This document shows positions 11,619 through 22,633 of a stretch of 64,000 nucleotides of DNA, one piece after another. Under the pieces are notes generated by a model. That model saw only the letters and a list, made by a program, of their open reading frames with translations, searched no databases and was not told the DNA's origin. The DNA is from Ophioceras dolichostomum (Eukaryota; Ascomycota; Sordariomycetes; Magnaporthales; Ophioceraceae), in assembly GCA_003049485.1 (NCBI GenBank), contig PYST01000100.1:1-64000 (forward strand), read 5' to 3'. Numbering within the stretch: the first letter of the stretch is position 1; the number at the start of each line of letters is the position of its first letter. The position numbers were made by a program, and so were the translations under genes.

Positions 11619-12497
11619 CTACTCTGGTGCAGCGTCCGATGCGGTAGCTGGGGGTGTTCTTGGACGCGACTCGGCGGCGGGCGGAGCGGCCGGGGTGCCC
11701 GTGGCAAGAGCGACAGCAGCGGCGATCGCGGCATTATTAGCTGCGTTGGCGGCGGCAGCGGCGGCCTCGGCGGCAGCGATGGCGGCAGCGACGGCAGAGG
11801 CAGGATAAGCGGGGTCAGCGGGATCAGCGGGGGTGGCAGGGGCAGCGGCGTCGGCATCAACGGGGGCAGCGGCCGCGTCGGCGTCAGGGGTAGCAGCGTC
11901 GGCATTAGGGGCAGCGGCGTCGGCGTCGGGGCTAGGAGCGTCGGCATCAGCGGCCGCCGCGTTTCCTTCAGGGGTAGTCTCGTTAGCGTCCGGGGTAGCA
12001 GCGACAGTCTGCCCCCCTCCCCCTCCCGCTCGTCTAGCAGCCTTCTCCTTCTCTTTTCTATCCTTGTACTCCTTGTGCCACTTCCGGAAGTTGCCAGGCA
12101 ACCTCCATTCCTCGCTGCACCTGTCCTTGTTCTCCGTCCTGGCCTTGTCCCACGCGCGTATGAACGCCCACTGGGCCGCCTCTTCCTCCTCTCTCGCCTT
12201 GGCCATCTTGATCGCCTCCTCCCACGTCGGCGGCCTGCTGTGGAAGCTGCCGCCGACTGCGTACCACATCATGTTGCCCATGCGGCACTGGAGCCTTTTG
12301 CTCTTCTTCTCGTTGTTTTTGTTGTCCTTGCTGTCTTCTGGAGTGGCCATGACGGCGGTAGCGACGGCGGCCGCGACGGCGGCGGCGCTCTTAGTTTCGG
12401 ATTTCTCGGCTGCTCTAGGTTTATTATTGTTGTTATTATGTTCGATTATCTTGATAGGGTCTCCGGCACTTACGTACGCGGCTAGGGATGAGATCAT
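11619..12497 (-). CDS. Hypothetical protein with Ala/Asp repeat domain
   Basis: Open frame of 292 codons that I do not recognise. Residues 1-60 are Asn-, Ala- and Lys-rich. Residues about 65-155 look like a folded or helical unit with alternating charged and aromatic residues (WYAVGGSFHSRPPTWEEA, then a Trp- and Arg/Lys-rich helix ending KEKAARR). The C-terminal 130 residues are low complexity: degenerate PDADAAAPN-type units followed by a poly-Ala stretch. The antisense strand is also open over most of this length, with Ser/Ala/Leu-rich composition, so the strand choice rests on the plausible charged helical part. It could be a shorter protein starting at a later Met. No neighbour suggests a function. 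Confidence 0.5.
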   Translation of the reverse strand: MISSLAAYVSAGDPIKIIEHNNNNNKPRAAEKSETKSAAAVAAAVATAVMATPEDSKDNKNNEKKSKRLQCRMGNMMWYAVGGSFHSRPPTWEEAIKMAKAREEEEAAQWAFIRAWDKARTENKDRCSEEWRLPGNFRKWHKEYKDRKEKEKAARRAGGGGGQTVAATPDANETTPEGNAAAADADAPSPDADAAAPNADAATPDADAAAAPVDADAAAPATPADPADPAYPASAVAAAIAAAEAAAAAANAANNAAIAAAVALATGTPAAPPAAESRPRTPPATASDAAPE

Positions 12498-13154
12498 GTG
12501 CTGTATGAGATATGTGTAGTCGATGACGGCGAGAAGAAGGCGGTATAGGAAGGTGGAATTTCATGAACGACTCGATTTTCTGGAACGCGGATGTGTCAAG
12601 TAGCTGGATAATGTTCGTTTTTCTCTTTTCCCTGAAAGGCTTGAAGAACCTCTTCAATGGGATATGGGCCTATGCTTCCATCTCGGCTGTCCAGCGAACA
12701 AGGAAATTCCTTATATACAGGAGGATGGACGCGAGGGACTGCTCGCGAGTGGTGGCGAGCATGCCCTACACAGACACACCACATCTCCGCCAGTCCACCG
12801 GAAGTGAGAGTAAGTAGGTAAGGAATGCCGAAAGATGAAGACTCGAGGTCGGCAGCCAAATTGGAGTCCTGTGAATCACCCTCTTGTCACAGCTGTGCCC
12901 AGAGGATGCAGACAACCCCAGAGTAGATAACAGCTAAACTACTCACTAGTAGGCTGTCTAGAGCTCAACTCAACCTCCGACTCCACAAGAAAGCCACGCT
13001 GCGTGAAGCTAACTAACACACCCTTTTTTTCAGACGTCTCTCGGTGCTGTTTCTGAGCTAAATACTCCGCCTGCTCAATGGAGCGTCCGTTCTCTCACGG
13101 CCGTGGCGAAAGTCGATCGAAGTCCCAGCGGTAGCTGCAGTTGGGGGATGCTCG
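12498..13154. other. Intergenic region between two hypothetical genes
   Basis: About 650 bases that should include the leader of the Ala/Asp-rich gene and the 3' end of the acidic-repeat gene. I see no coding potential and no RNA gene. Confidence 0.5.
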
Positions 13155-14312
13155 TCAGCGGCGAGGCCGAGACGAGTACGGGACAGAGGCCCTCCGCTTA
13201 AGCTCTATGACCGGGCAGAGTACCAGGTCGCTCGACGCGCGGACGATGGTTCTCATCCGCTCCTTGATCGAGATCTCGTGGTCAGAGCGGAGGGCATCCC
13301 AGAAGTAGTCGTCCCGAGCGCGGCGGTGGGAGATCGTAGACCACTGGTCGGACTCGCGTCCAGCTTCCACCGGGGCTATCTCTTGCCCCGTGCACTCAAG
13401 CTCGATGCCGAATCCGTCGCCGTTTGAATACTGGTGGGAATTCTCTCGGTCCGTTCCGTCCCAGGCCTCAACCTCGTCCTCCTCCTCGTCCTCCTCCTCC
13501 TCGTCCTCCTCCTCCTCGTCCTCCTCCTCCTCGTCCTCCTCTTCCTCGTCCTCCTCCTCCTCGTCCTCCTCCTCCTCGTCCTCCTCCTCCTCGTCCTCCT
13601 CCTCCTCGTCCTCGTCTCCGGAGCTCACTGGTTTGACTGGGCTCGGGAGAAGAAAGCGGGGAGCCCGGCGGCGGGCTTTGGTAGTCGAGTGAACGTTGCT
13701 GGGCATCTGGGGCTCGACCTCGATGTACATAACCTCCATATTGTCGTCGTTGTCTTCATCGCCACCGTCCTCCTCTCCAAACTCCAATCCAACTTTTCCA
13801 TCGAATCCCTCCCCATTGAACTCATCGTCGTCGCTTCCCACCTCACTGGAGGAGTCGTCGAGCAGTTGAATACTCTCGTCGCTCTCCGCGAGAAACTTAG
13901 TCACTTCCTCACAGCAACCCCAGCTAGGAGTAATCGACAGCTCGCTGAGGCGCCACGACGAGCGGTTGTTGAGAAGAGGGTGGCGAGGTTCATCCTTGGA
14001 GGTCTCCTTAGGCGTCTCCTTAGGCGTCTCCTTAGGCGTCTCCTTAGGCGTCTCCTTAGGCGTCTCCTTAGTCACCTCGAGACTGCTGTTGCTCAGTGAA
14101 AACGCTACCACTCCATGATCGAGCGTCTCGGCCTTGTCGACCTTGTCGACCGCGTCGTATATCTCGTGCTCGGCGTGGTGGCCTTCCATGCCGGAATCCG
14201 CCACATCATCAATGGGTGTCGACGCCCGACGTTTATGGCGTTTACCACCTTTGAATGTACGCCGGCGCAGCCATTTGATGGGATTTTGCGAGTGGCCTCT
14301 ACCGAACGCCAT
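13155..14312 (-). CDS. Hypothetical acidic-repeat protein
   Basis: Single-exon open frame of 385 residues with no family I recognise. The N-terminus is strongly basic (WLRRRTFKGGKRHKRR), which could act as a nuclear or nucleolar localisation signal. Two separate repeat blocks follow: a KETP tetrapeptide repeat (DNA 13999-14070) and a long Glu/Asp block of EEEDE units (DNA about 13474-13620). The C-terminal 80 residues are non-repetitive and include DDYFWDALRSDHEISIKERM. The antisense frames over the acidic block (poly Leu, Ser or Pro/Arg) are shadows of the repeat. Highly acidic tracts are common in histone- or ribosome-binding chaperones, but nothing else here supports that role. Confidence 0.6.
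   Translation of the reverse strand: MAFGRGHSQNPIKWLRRRTFKGGKRHKRRASTPIDDVADSGMEGHHAEHEIYDAVDKVDKAETLDHGVVAFSLSNSSLEVTKETPKETPKETPKETPKETPKETSKDEPRHPLLNNRSSWRLSELSITPSWGCCEEVTKFLAESDESIQLLDDSSSEVGSDDDEFNGEGFDGKVGLEFGEEDGGDEDNDDNMEVMYIEVEPQMPSNVHSTTKARRRAPRFLLPSPVKPVSSGDEDEEEEDEEEEDEEEEDEEEEDEEEEDEEEEDEEEEDEEEEDEEEDEVEAWDGTDRENSHQYSNGDGFGIELECTGQEIAPVEAGRESDQWSTISHRRARDDYFWDALRSDHEISIKERMRTIVRASSDLVLCPVIELKRRASVPYSSRPRR
13474..13620. repeat. 15-bp in-frame minisatellite encoding Glu/Asp block
   Basis: Near-perfect tandem units of the form CCTCCTCGTCCTCCT on the plus strand, about nine copies, encoding repeated Glu-Glu-Asp-Glu-Glu on the minus strand. One copy has a CTT variant. The unit length is a multiple of three, so changes in copy number keep the frame. 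Confidence 0.9.
13999..14070. repeat. 12-bp in-frame minisatellite encoding KETP repeats
   Basis: Six tandem 12-base units of GGCGTCTCCTTA type (the first with GAGG) encode the KETP tetrapeptide repeat of the acidic-repeat protein. The units are almost identical at DNA level, which suggests recent expansion. Confidence 0.9.
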
Positions 14313-16874
14313 GGCTGTTGATGAGCGCGTGCTGCTGAGCTCAGAGGAAGCAGCACGCGCTACGCCAGTGCGGATTCTCGAACGGCTCGTCGGTAGGCTG
14401 CTTGCTGTAACTTTTGATTTTTTGATACTTTGTCGTGTTAGTCGGACTGCTTCATTGTTCTTTATGACTTCTCGTAACTGATTGTTCGAGTCCGGCAGAG
14501 GGAACTAACCTTGTGTGTACGCGTAGGAGTGGATTTGAATTCTTGTTTCGAGGCGAGTTGGTGCGAGGGAGATATTGCTGGCTCCCTATGACCGACCCTA
14601 GAATTACGACGAAGAATTCCTTATAAATTCGTCGAAATTTAGGGAGCGAGATCACCGGGTGCTGGCCAGTGACTGGTAAATCACGATGGCTGTGCTGGTG
14701 GTTTGGCAGAGCAACTTTCTCTGACAATTCACGATCCCCCCATAGCTTCCACTTTCATTGTTTACCTGCCGTCTGTCACCGCCACGTCACTCGAAGCAAA
14801 GAAATCAGATCAACATCTTGCCTTGTAGGGTAAATTCCAGGGGTACTTGGAAATTGGCAGTGACGACCCAGCTTAGATGGGTTTAAATGGGACGGCAGCA
14901 TCGGCCATCAGCTCTCGACTCCGGGCACTCGTCACTTGCCACGGATTCTCATCAGGGAAATATGTTCTTATCAGAGAAATATGTCCTCGAATTGGCTGTT
15001 ATGGGCTATCTGCCCAGAAGCAAGTCCAAAGATGGCCCATGTGCATCTGTGCATCGTGAACTCTCGCGAGTCCGAGTCCCAAAAGCAGCTAAATACGATA
15101 CTCCAAGATAGAGAACGAGAGAGAAGAGGAAGGCCACTCCGGATTGCCTGCCACGTAAAAGCCTGGCCCGTATGTCGTCTGGATAGACTTGCCGTCCATA
15201 CGTCTGGGTATCCTTACCGTACGGATGTCTGGATAGAATTGCCATCCACGTCTGGACCGACTTTGATTTAACCCAGGTTGGCAGGCTGTCGGGTGGCTAT
15301 CGGGATAACTGGGCCCCCAGCGGCCCGTCTCAACGACTTGCGTTCCTTGGTATAACGGAAGTGTGCAACGCGAGCCCCCGAAGCTACCGGCATGGTAGCG
15401 TGTGTGGTATCGGAGCCGAAAAACCTACCCGTCATCCTGCCAAGATCAGGAAGTGGGTAGGGACCTCTAGTCCGGAACGAGCCGCACTGCCGCTCGCCTG
15501 TCTCGCAGGGGAGTCCCAAAAGAAAACTCGAAAAACGCACGGCCACATGTTTCTTCTTCTGAGTGTCTTGCAGGTGGCTCTCCCCTAGGCTAGGCGCATC
15601 GATATCACCCACCAACTTCACACCAACCAGCATTCTGAAACACCTCTGCTTCACCAAAATGCTCAAAACACACCAAAACACTGACAGCTCCCCCCTCCCC
15701 TTCTTCTTCAAAAAAACAAGGCTGCGGGACGAAAAGATAAGAGAGAATAGGAAACAGGAACCGGCTGACTCCCTGACCCGTCCAGTCCAGTCTGCAGCAT
15801 GCTGATGTTTTGTGATACGAAAAAGAGGAACGTGACTGAGCAATGCAGCGGGTGGCAGCAAAGGCCCCTGCAGAAGATTGGGAGGGAGAGTAGATGATGA
15901 CTCGGGTTTGGGAAGCCAAGGGTGCGAATTCGGTGCACATGGGAGAGGGGTTTGAAAAAAAAAAAGTTGTCCGCCCAGTTAGTTTGGCTGGTTGCACACA
16001 GCAGTGGCCGAGGCACACGTAGCAGAGCACGGATGGCAAACAATTGAATTGCAGTGAGAAAAAATCCAAGCTTGTTTTGCCCTCCCGACGAAAACTACTA
16101 GAGCATTTTGAATTTGGGAAGAGAGATAGGTACCTGAGGTAGGTATGGCAATGGTACTAGTATAGAACTGATTGGATTCATCGATGGATTAAATTGGTAT
16201 CCTCCTCGTTGACGATCTTGTCGTTGTAAAAGAAGCAATAAAAGTAAAAAAAGGACTGTGATCTTTTCCCACCCAAAAAAAGAGCCTCTTCGCTGCGACG
16301 GCGACACGAGAGATGGCTGCTGGACGCTAGAACAATAGTAAAAGAACGCCGTCTCCTTCACACGCCGAAAACTCCAAACACTCAATCCCCCGAAGAATAA
16401 AAATAGTAAGGCAAAAAAAAATAGTTCCGAAAATTCCGAAGAGCTCGTCACCTGGCCCCCGTCAAACCAAACCGATAGATAGATCCCGCCAGGTTATGTT
16501 TTCGTAGCGGCGTTTTGTTTCGTTTCGAGGAAGAAGGCGATGGCAAGAAGTGACACACCGACCAGGGCTGCCAAGCGTCATCCGTGACATCCTCTCGCCG
16601 TTGTCCTCCATGTGTCGTATCATCTTCATGAGACCAGTATGTCTCCCGCGCACCGTCTCTGGTGGCGGAGAGCATGCGTGATGTTTCCCAGGTCGTTTTG
16701 TGATAATGGTTCTTCCATCGCTGCCCGGCCGAATAACCAGAGGGAGGAAGTCGTTGTTGAGGAGGAAAAGGGGTGTAAAGGGGGTTGAAAGAATTGTTAA
16801 ACACCAAGCCGTTGAGAATGAAGTTGTCCCCTAATGTTGAGAAGATATTGAAGAGAAATTGCGTGAGTAGAGGC
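14313..16874. other. Gene-poor interval with short direct repeats
   Basis: About 2.6 kb without a supported gene. It holds a 19-base imperfect direct repeat near 14948-14988 (CAG[G/A]GAAATATGT cores), a 25-base tandem repeat at 15177-15260, A-rich and T-rich runs near 15955 and 16245, and a TAGGTACC motif at 16127-16145. Part of it should be the promoter of the acidic-repeat gene. Confidence 0.5.
15177..15260. repeat. Tandem repeat of about 25 bp, three-plus copies
   Basis: Copies begin with GTCTGG at 15177, 15202, 15227 and 15250 (the last truncated). Each reads approximately GTCTGGATAGAATTGCCATCC with substitutions. The copies have diverged by several bases, so the array is older than the coding minisatellites upstream. 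Confidence 0.8.
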
Positions 16875-17177
16875 TTAGAGGCGAGCCATTCGCTCCTCGA
16901 GGCTGTCCCAGTAGACGATAGGCCTGGGCTCCAGGAGGGTCAGCTCACTGCCGAAGCTCTTGCGCTCCTCCTCCAGGCTGACGATCGAGGGCTGCCGGAC
17001 GATGATGCTGTTGATGGTCTCCACGGGAGAGCTCGAGGTCGACGAGACGGAGCTCCGGTTGCTGCTGGCCCGGGAGGAGGCCGACGACGACCGGCGGAAC
17101 GAGGTCACGATGCTGCCGGGCGAGAACTTGACGGGCGCGAACCGCGAGGCGATGGAGTGCAAGCGAGAGGTCTGCAT
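16875..17177 (-). CDS. Small conserved-looking hypothetical protein
   Basis: A 100-residue protein. I chose the ATG at 17177 (A at -3, MQTSRLHSIASRF) rather than a longer upstream extension, which looks like untranslated sequence. Residues 25-50 are almost pure Ser/Arg/Ala. The C-terminal third is well behaved, with IIVRQPSIVSLEEERKSFG and the ending RPIVYWDSLEERMARL. From memory, small fungal proteins ending in a similar YW-x-x-x-EERM motif are widespread and uncharacterised; I could not check this. No membrane segment or signal peptide is evident. Confidence 0.6.
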   Translation of the reverse strand: MQTSRLHSIASRFAPVKFSPGSIVTSFRRSSSASSRASSNRSSVSSTSSSPVETINSIIVRQPSIVSLEEERKSFGSELTLLEPRPIVYWDSLEERMARL

Positions 17178-20100
17178 TTTGACTTTAGGTGTTGTTGGTG
17201 TCGGTATAGAGAGGAGTCGTGTGAAGATCGGGGTGTGGTTGATTTTTGAGCAAAGACTAGCTCGATCGGTGGTGAGAGTCTTAGTGTGACCGGTTACGGT
17301 GAAGACTGTGTCGGCTTTTGCGGGTGAAAGAGGAAGAGGGAGAATGGAAAAGCGCGAGTTGGAATTCAAGCGGTGGGAAAATACAGGCTCAGCCTGATGT
17401 TGTTATAGTCGGGAAGCGAGTGACGGAGAACGCAAAAATGCTGTTTTAAAGATAGGACGATCTGGAGATCATGCAGATGCAGCAGGAGTCGAGAGGAAAG
17501 TGACCCGAGTCAATGCTTCTTGCTTGGGGTAGAGATCTTGGTCGGGGCCGTCGTCGTGAACACACACACCAGGTGGGAACCGCGAGCGTTTCTCTGAATC
17601 GCTGAGAAGGGTACAACGTGAAGAATGGAAGGCACCGGACGACTGCGTCTCTCCCGGGCGCCGGGATGCTTTAAGTATTATATGAAAGGCTGAGGGTGGT
17701 GAGGGGGGGAATGACAAGGACGTGGAGGCAAGGGCGGGTGGGCCTGGAGACGGAGTACGGAGTCTAAGGGGGACAGGGGTAGGTAGGCTTAGTGGGCTGC
17801 CAGCAAGGGACACGAGACTCTCTGCCCCGTCTGCCTAGAGTACTGGGAGTTCTGGATGTACCGGATCCGTGAACTGGAGTCCTTGGTTGTGCTGGTGACG
17901 AAGAGGGAGCGACGTGTGGGTACTTTCAGGTCTGGCACGGAGAATTAAAACCAGATTAGGGAAGCAGAAGTAGCCACATACTATAAAATCGGTGTGGCGG
18001 ACGACAGATACGAATAAGAAAGCAACCGAAAATCACACTATCTTACGTAGAAGCTGCTATGGGAAGATGGGAGGAAAGAGTCAAGAGGCGAATGGATGAT
18101 GATGGTACATAGTGGGTGGCTAACACACACTAAGAGAGGGCGAGGGATCTGTGATGTGATGGATGGAGAGACCGGAGAGGGCGGTGTCAACTTCGACATG
18201 GGGCTTTGGAGATGCAGGGAGCACACGGTTAATGCGATCGCCCTCGCCCGCCCACGCCCGCCCACTCCCTAGTCAAGGGGTCCCGACTTCTGGACATTGG
18301 ACAATGCTATGCGGGCGGGACATTGAGGGAGTAAGGGAACGAGGGAAGGGGCCCAGAGAGAGTCGGCCCCAGGCAGACAATGCGACAAGGAGACGAAAGT
18401 GACGAGGACACAAGCGGCAGGCCATGGTTGGGAGAAAAGAGAGTGTGGCTAAAACTCGAAGAGAAAGCGATGGTATCTGAACAGACGCGGTAAGCGGAGA
18501 CGTGCTCGTCTCTCACTCATCACTCATGGCTCTGCCGGATGAGTACCATACTGTTGAAAGAAACCCCTGCACGAGTCTCGCTGGTGTTTGCCCCCGCCTG
18601 CAGGTGCTTCGAGGGTTGTCGGAGGCCGGTTTGTTAGGTGCAGCTACCGTGTTTCGTCTGCGGGCTCCTAGCGTTCTGTCTGGGCGACGCAAATAGCAGA
18701 CAGTGAGCGGGAAGGATTTGCAGCTAGCTGCGACGGCAATGGGCTGTGCGGTGTGGACGGCCGGCCATGGCTGCCTGTGAAAGGGAGCTTGTTCTCTTCT
18801 TGCTCGCTTGCTCGCTGGTTCGCTTGCTAGAAAGCCGAGAAGGCCTTTTGCCTCTGGGCTCTGGGATTGAGGGATTAGGAGGGGATTGCTTGCGCAAAAT
18901 GTTTCCAGGAGCCCAACAAGTTGGCAAGGGCGAGCTGTGAAACAAAAACTGGCTCGACTCACCGTGTCAGGTGCTGTGCTGAAAAGCGGTACAGGGATGA
19001 GCCCCCTTGGTGTTGCTGTATGATCGACACGGCAGCAAGCCCCCACGAGAGAGCGAATGTGAGTGTCCTTGGCCAACTGGCAGACCGGCCAGGTTTGCGC
19101 CAAAACTCTGAATCATTGGCCAATGCGCTCTCGCAGGTCCCAGTCGACAGGTGCCCGTCAGCCCGAGGCAGGGGGTTTTGGAGGTCGTGCATCCACCCCA
19201 AAGTCAAGACTCACGTCTTGAAATTTGTCCGGATTGGCACGGCCGTTTCACAATCCTCTCCCCTCTTTTCTTCGCCACGCCAATAAATTCCACACAATCC
19301 TCTGACACGGCTTTCGCTTGGAAAACCTCTCGTTGTGGGCCGACACTGGATTCTCGAGGACGTCGCCCATGGAATTCTTCTGGAAGGAAATTTGTGGATT
19401 CTTCTCACTTTCATGCTTGATCCCAATATTCCGAACCCAGCGAGAGCCAGAGGTGATCTGAAAATAAACAGCCAGGAGTACGAACCAAGCAGGAAAGCAT
19501 CCTGGATACGAACTAAAGGTGGGCGATGTTGGCAAAGATCAAGAAATACTTCCATGCAAAGTAGGAATGCATCTCCTCCCTCCATCTTTCGCCTAGATAA
19601 GCGGAAGAAGGGTCAGAGGTTATCACCTGCGTGGGACGACCTCGTGCGATTCCAAGCTTGAAACACTCTTGGGGAATGCGGCATCCCTTCCCCAAATGAT
19701 GCAAGAAAGAGTGAGGAAAGAGGGGGAAACTGAGGAGTTATCGTTGTCCTCGCTCAGCCACCCATACAAACACAAACCCCGCCCGCCTCAACCCCGTATC
19801 GATCTTGATTCTTGAGAGATCCTGAGGCTTTCCCCCTTGTGCCTTGCGTGATGGCAAGCCGGCCATTCATGCTGCCTGTGCGTCCAATCGCTCCGTGATC
19901 AACGAACCCTGACGGCGATCGGCACCATCGGGGGTTGTGTGGCGGCCGATAAAAGCACCGTTCAAACGCCTGGCTTTTGGCTCATTTTTAATCGCCTCTG
20001 TATACCTCCGTACTTTCACTAAAGCATGTACTTGATTCTCTCGAATCTTTTGACTCCTTGAAGGAGGCACGTACCCCCTCAAACAAAGTCGACGTCGTGT

Positions 20101-22633
20101 AAGCCTACCAATAGCGGGAGTCATCCGTCGAAAGAGCGTCTCACCAGTGTGCCTCTCAGCTCAAGAGATAAGAGTTTCGCCCCTGCGAACTCTAACCCAA
20201 AGGCCGCGGCCCGGTGCGGCCTGCCGTCAACTGCATCTACCGTCCATGTGATGTCCACTCAGGAGTCAGGAGTCAGGGCTCCGTGCCCGGGACTCAAGGC
20301 TGAGAGCTCGAGGCTTCCTGGCCGACACCTCTTGATACGATCGATAACACCTGTAAGTACCCAGTAGATCAATCCTCGGATCGCCAGTCGGTACTTTTTC
20401 TTTTTAGCAAAGATCCCCTTTTTTCAAAACTCTGTGCGAGTCACACATCCCTTGCCTCTCGCCTCCTCACTGCGAGGGGGAACCATGGTATTGTGTGTCG
20501 AGCCTGGTTTCCGCATGAGTTCGACGAATCGTGTCGTCCTATCTTTGGGCCTGCGATCCACAGAAAACCCCTGGCTCTCTTACATTCCCATTCCACGCTC
20601 AGTTTGCCAGCGTCGGCCAGCATTGAGAGAGACACCTTTCTTGTCCTTTCCCCTGAGATCGTTCGTGGATCACCCGAAGAGAAAAAGGAATAATTCGGAT
20701 TCCTACACAGCCTCACCGCCCTCCCTGAACTCACTAGACTGACCGCCGTGACCTGTGGCACGTCCAAGGCATGATTGATTTGCATACACTCATTTCTCGT
20801 GTCGACCAGTGAGCGGGCTTGTTCGAGGGTCGGTGGTGCCATCAGTGAGATATCCAGGTCTTGGGGGCATAGTCTTTGGAGATCTGCTGGCGTACAACTA
20901 CTACGTACCTCCAACTTCATCGGACACATGCAAGTCTCGCCGTGCTGGCCGAAGGGCTACTACGTACCCATCGACCATGCACCAATGAGAAGCAAAATGC
21001 TGCATATTTGCTCCCTCGAATCAGTCCATGTAGATACCTACCTAGGGAGTTGTGATGAGCCGGGTTCCCTCAATCATCGCCACATTACGTGCTGCCCCCA
21101 AAGAATGAACATACAACACACTTTACACCGAAACATGTCGACGAGTGCGCTTTCGTCACCACTCTTACTGCCGTCTATCCGAATATCCGACGAACCCACA
21201 CTGCCCACTGCCCCAGAGCCCTCTCTCCCCCAAACAGACATCCGCCACGACTAACGAACAGACACACTCAAGGGGGCAGGCATTCTTGGCTTTGAAAATA
21301 AGTAAGTAGCCACCAAAAGCGAGCCATAGTATGCCAATATGCGTGTCTCCGCAGGGCAAAAAAAGCATGGCAAAACATTCATCAGGTCCCTCCTGTGTCA
21401 AGAGTGCCAGGGCATTCCCCGACTTCCCCCACCACTCGTCAGTCTCTCTCAACTGCCGTGGCGTGGCCGGGAGATCGAGGAAGGGAGGCAGCCCGGGTTT
21501 AGGGGGTATCACATAGTTGGCAAGCTGGGTGCTGGGCCAATCGCATGAACAGATGGTAGCCACAGCCTCACAGCCTCTCGAGGAGCCAGAACCGGTTTTC
21601 AGGGGTTTGCTACTATGCACGATGCGGCCTGATTTTTTGGGACGCCGAATTCGTCGGGCTTTGATAGACATCGATGCCACTTTTTTTTAGTACAACTACT
21701 ACTGCGGTTGGAGTGCGAAGCATGTTAGCGTCGGTACTAGCAGACAAGTTCACAGATAGGTACACAACGGCAATCATGGACCGATCCCCAGCCCTCGATC
21801 CAAAGCATCTATTACAAGAAGAAATATCGAAAACAGTACAGATACATTCAGTCAATCCATCGCAGAAACAAGGCTGGACTGGCAATTGCCACGGAAGCAA
21901 ACAGAGAGTGATGAACCTGTCTTAAATGCAATACATAGCTTCCCTCCCGAAGACTCAATCCAGGGAAGTGGCCCGCAGCTCATCGCTTGCTTGCTCGCTC
22001 GCTTAAAGGCATCACATCTAGACATAGACAGAAGAGAAGAAGAGACGTCAATAAGGCAGAAGAAGAGCAGCTGAGAGTCATAAGGAAAGTCTAGCTGGCT
22101 GAAGAGACAGCAGCATCGTGAACTGAAAATCCCATTTGAATACATCCATCCCAGGCATATCTCGAGAGAAAGAAGACAAAACGGCCATACAGACAATTCC
22201 ATGCCGGCATCCATCCCCTCGCCCACCCGTCCATAGTCATCTCTCTAATTGATAACAAACACCCGGTACCAGCGTCCCATTATGTCCCTACCATTTAACC
22301 CCATCCCCTGAATCGTGAGAAGAATATAAAGACAGAACAAAAAAAAAGGTGAAAAAAAGGAAGAAGGCCAAGGAGAGTTTAAACGAAACAGGCAGAACGG
22401 GCATGCTAGGGCAGGGGAGTAGAAACAAGCAGGGAAGATACAAAGAAAGAAAGAAACATATCGTTCAGCGTGGAGACAGACCTCCCCTTGGAGCCAGCAG
22501 CCATCCACCGCGATCCGATTCCATCGCCAACCCCTTCCTTCTTCCTCGTAGCCGTATCATCCCAGGGAAACAAAGAGAAAGAAAAAAAAAACCAAAAGAG
22601 ATTATACTCCAAAAACATCATAAGGAAGGTTCA
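17178..22633. other. 5.4-kb interval without a recognised gene
   Basis: The open frames here (up to about 196 codons, for example minus strand 18513-19103) have random-looking composition rich in Arg, Ser, Pro and Cys, lack motifs, and do not join through good splice sites into anything I recognise. The last 400 bases should include the 3' UTR of the calcium-channel gene. Short GCTTGCTCGCTCGCTT-type repeats occur near 18800 and 21990. A long non-coding RNA or a poorly conserved gene cannot be excluded. Confidence 0.45.

Noticed and set aside
13390..14099. Plus-strand frames with poly-Ser, poly-Leu and Pro/Arg
   Set aside because: They are other-frame readings of the 15-base repeat in the acidic-repeat gene.
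18513..19103. 196-codon open frame on the minus strand
   Set aside because: Rich in Arg, Ser, Pro and Cys without pattern. No splice partners and no recognisable motif.
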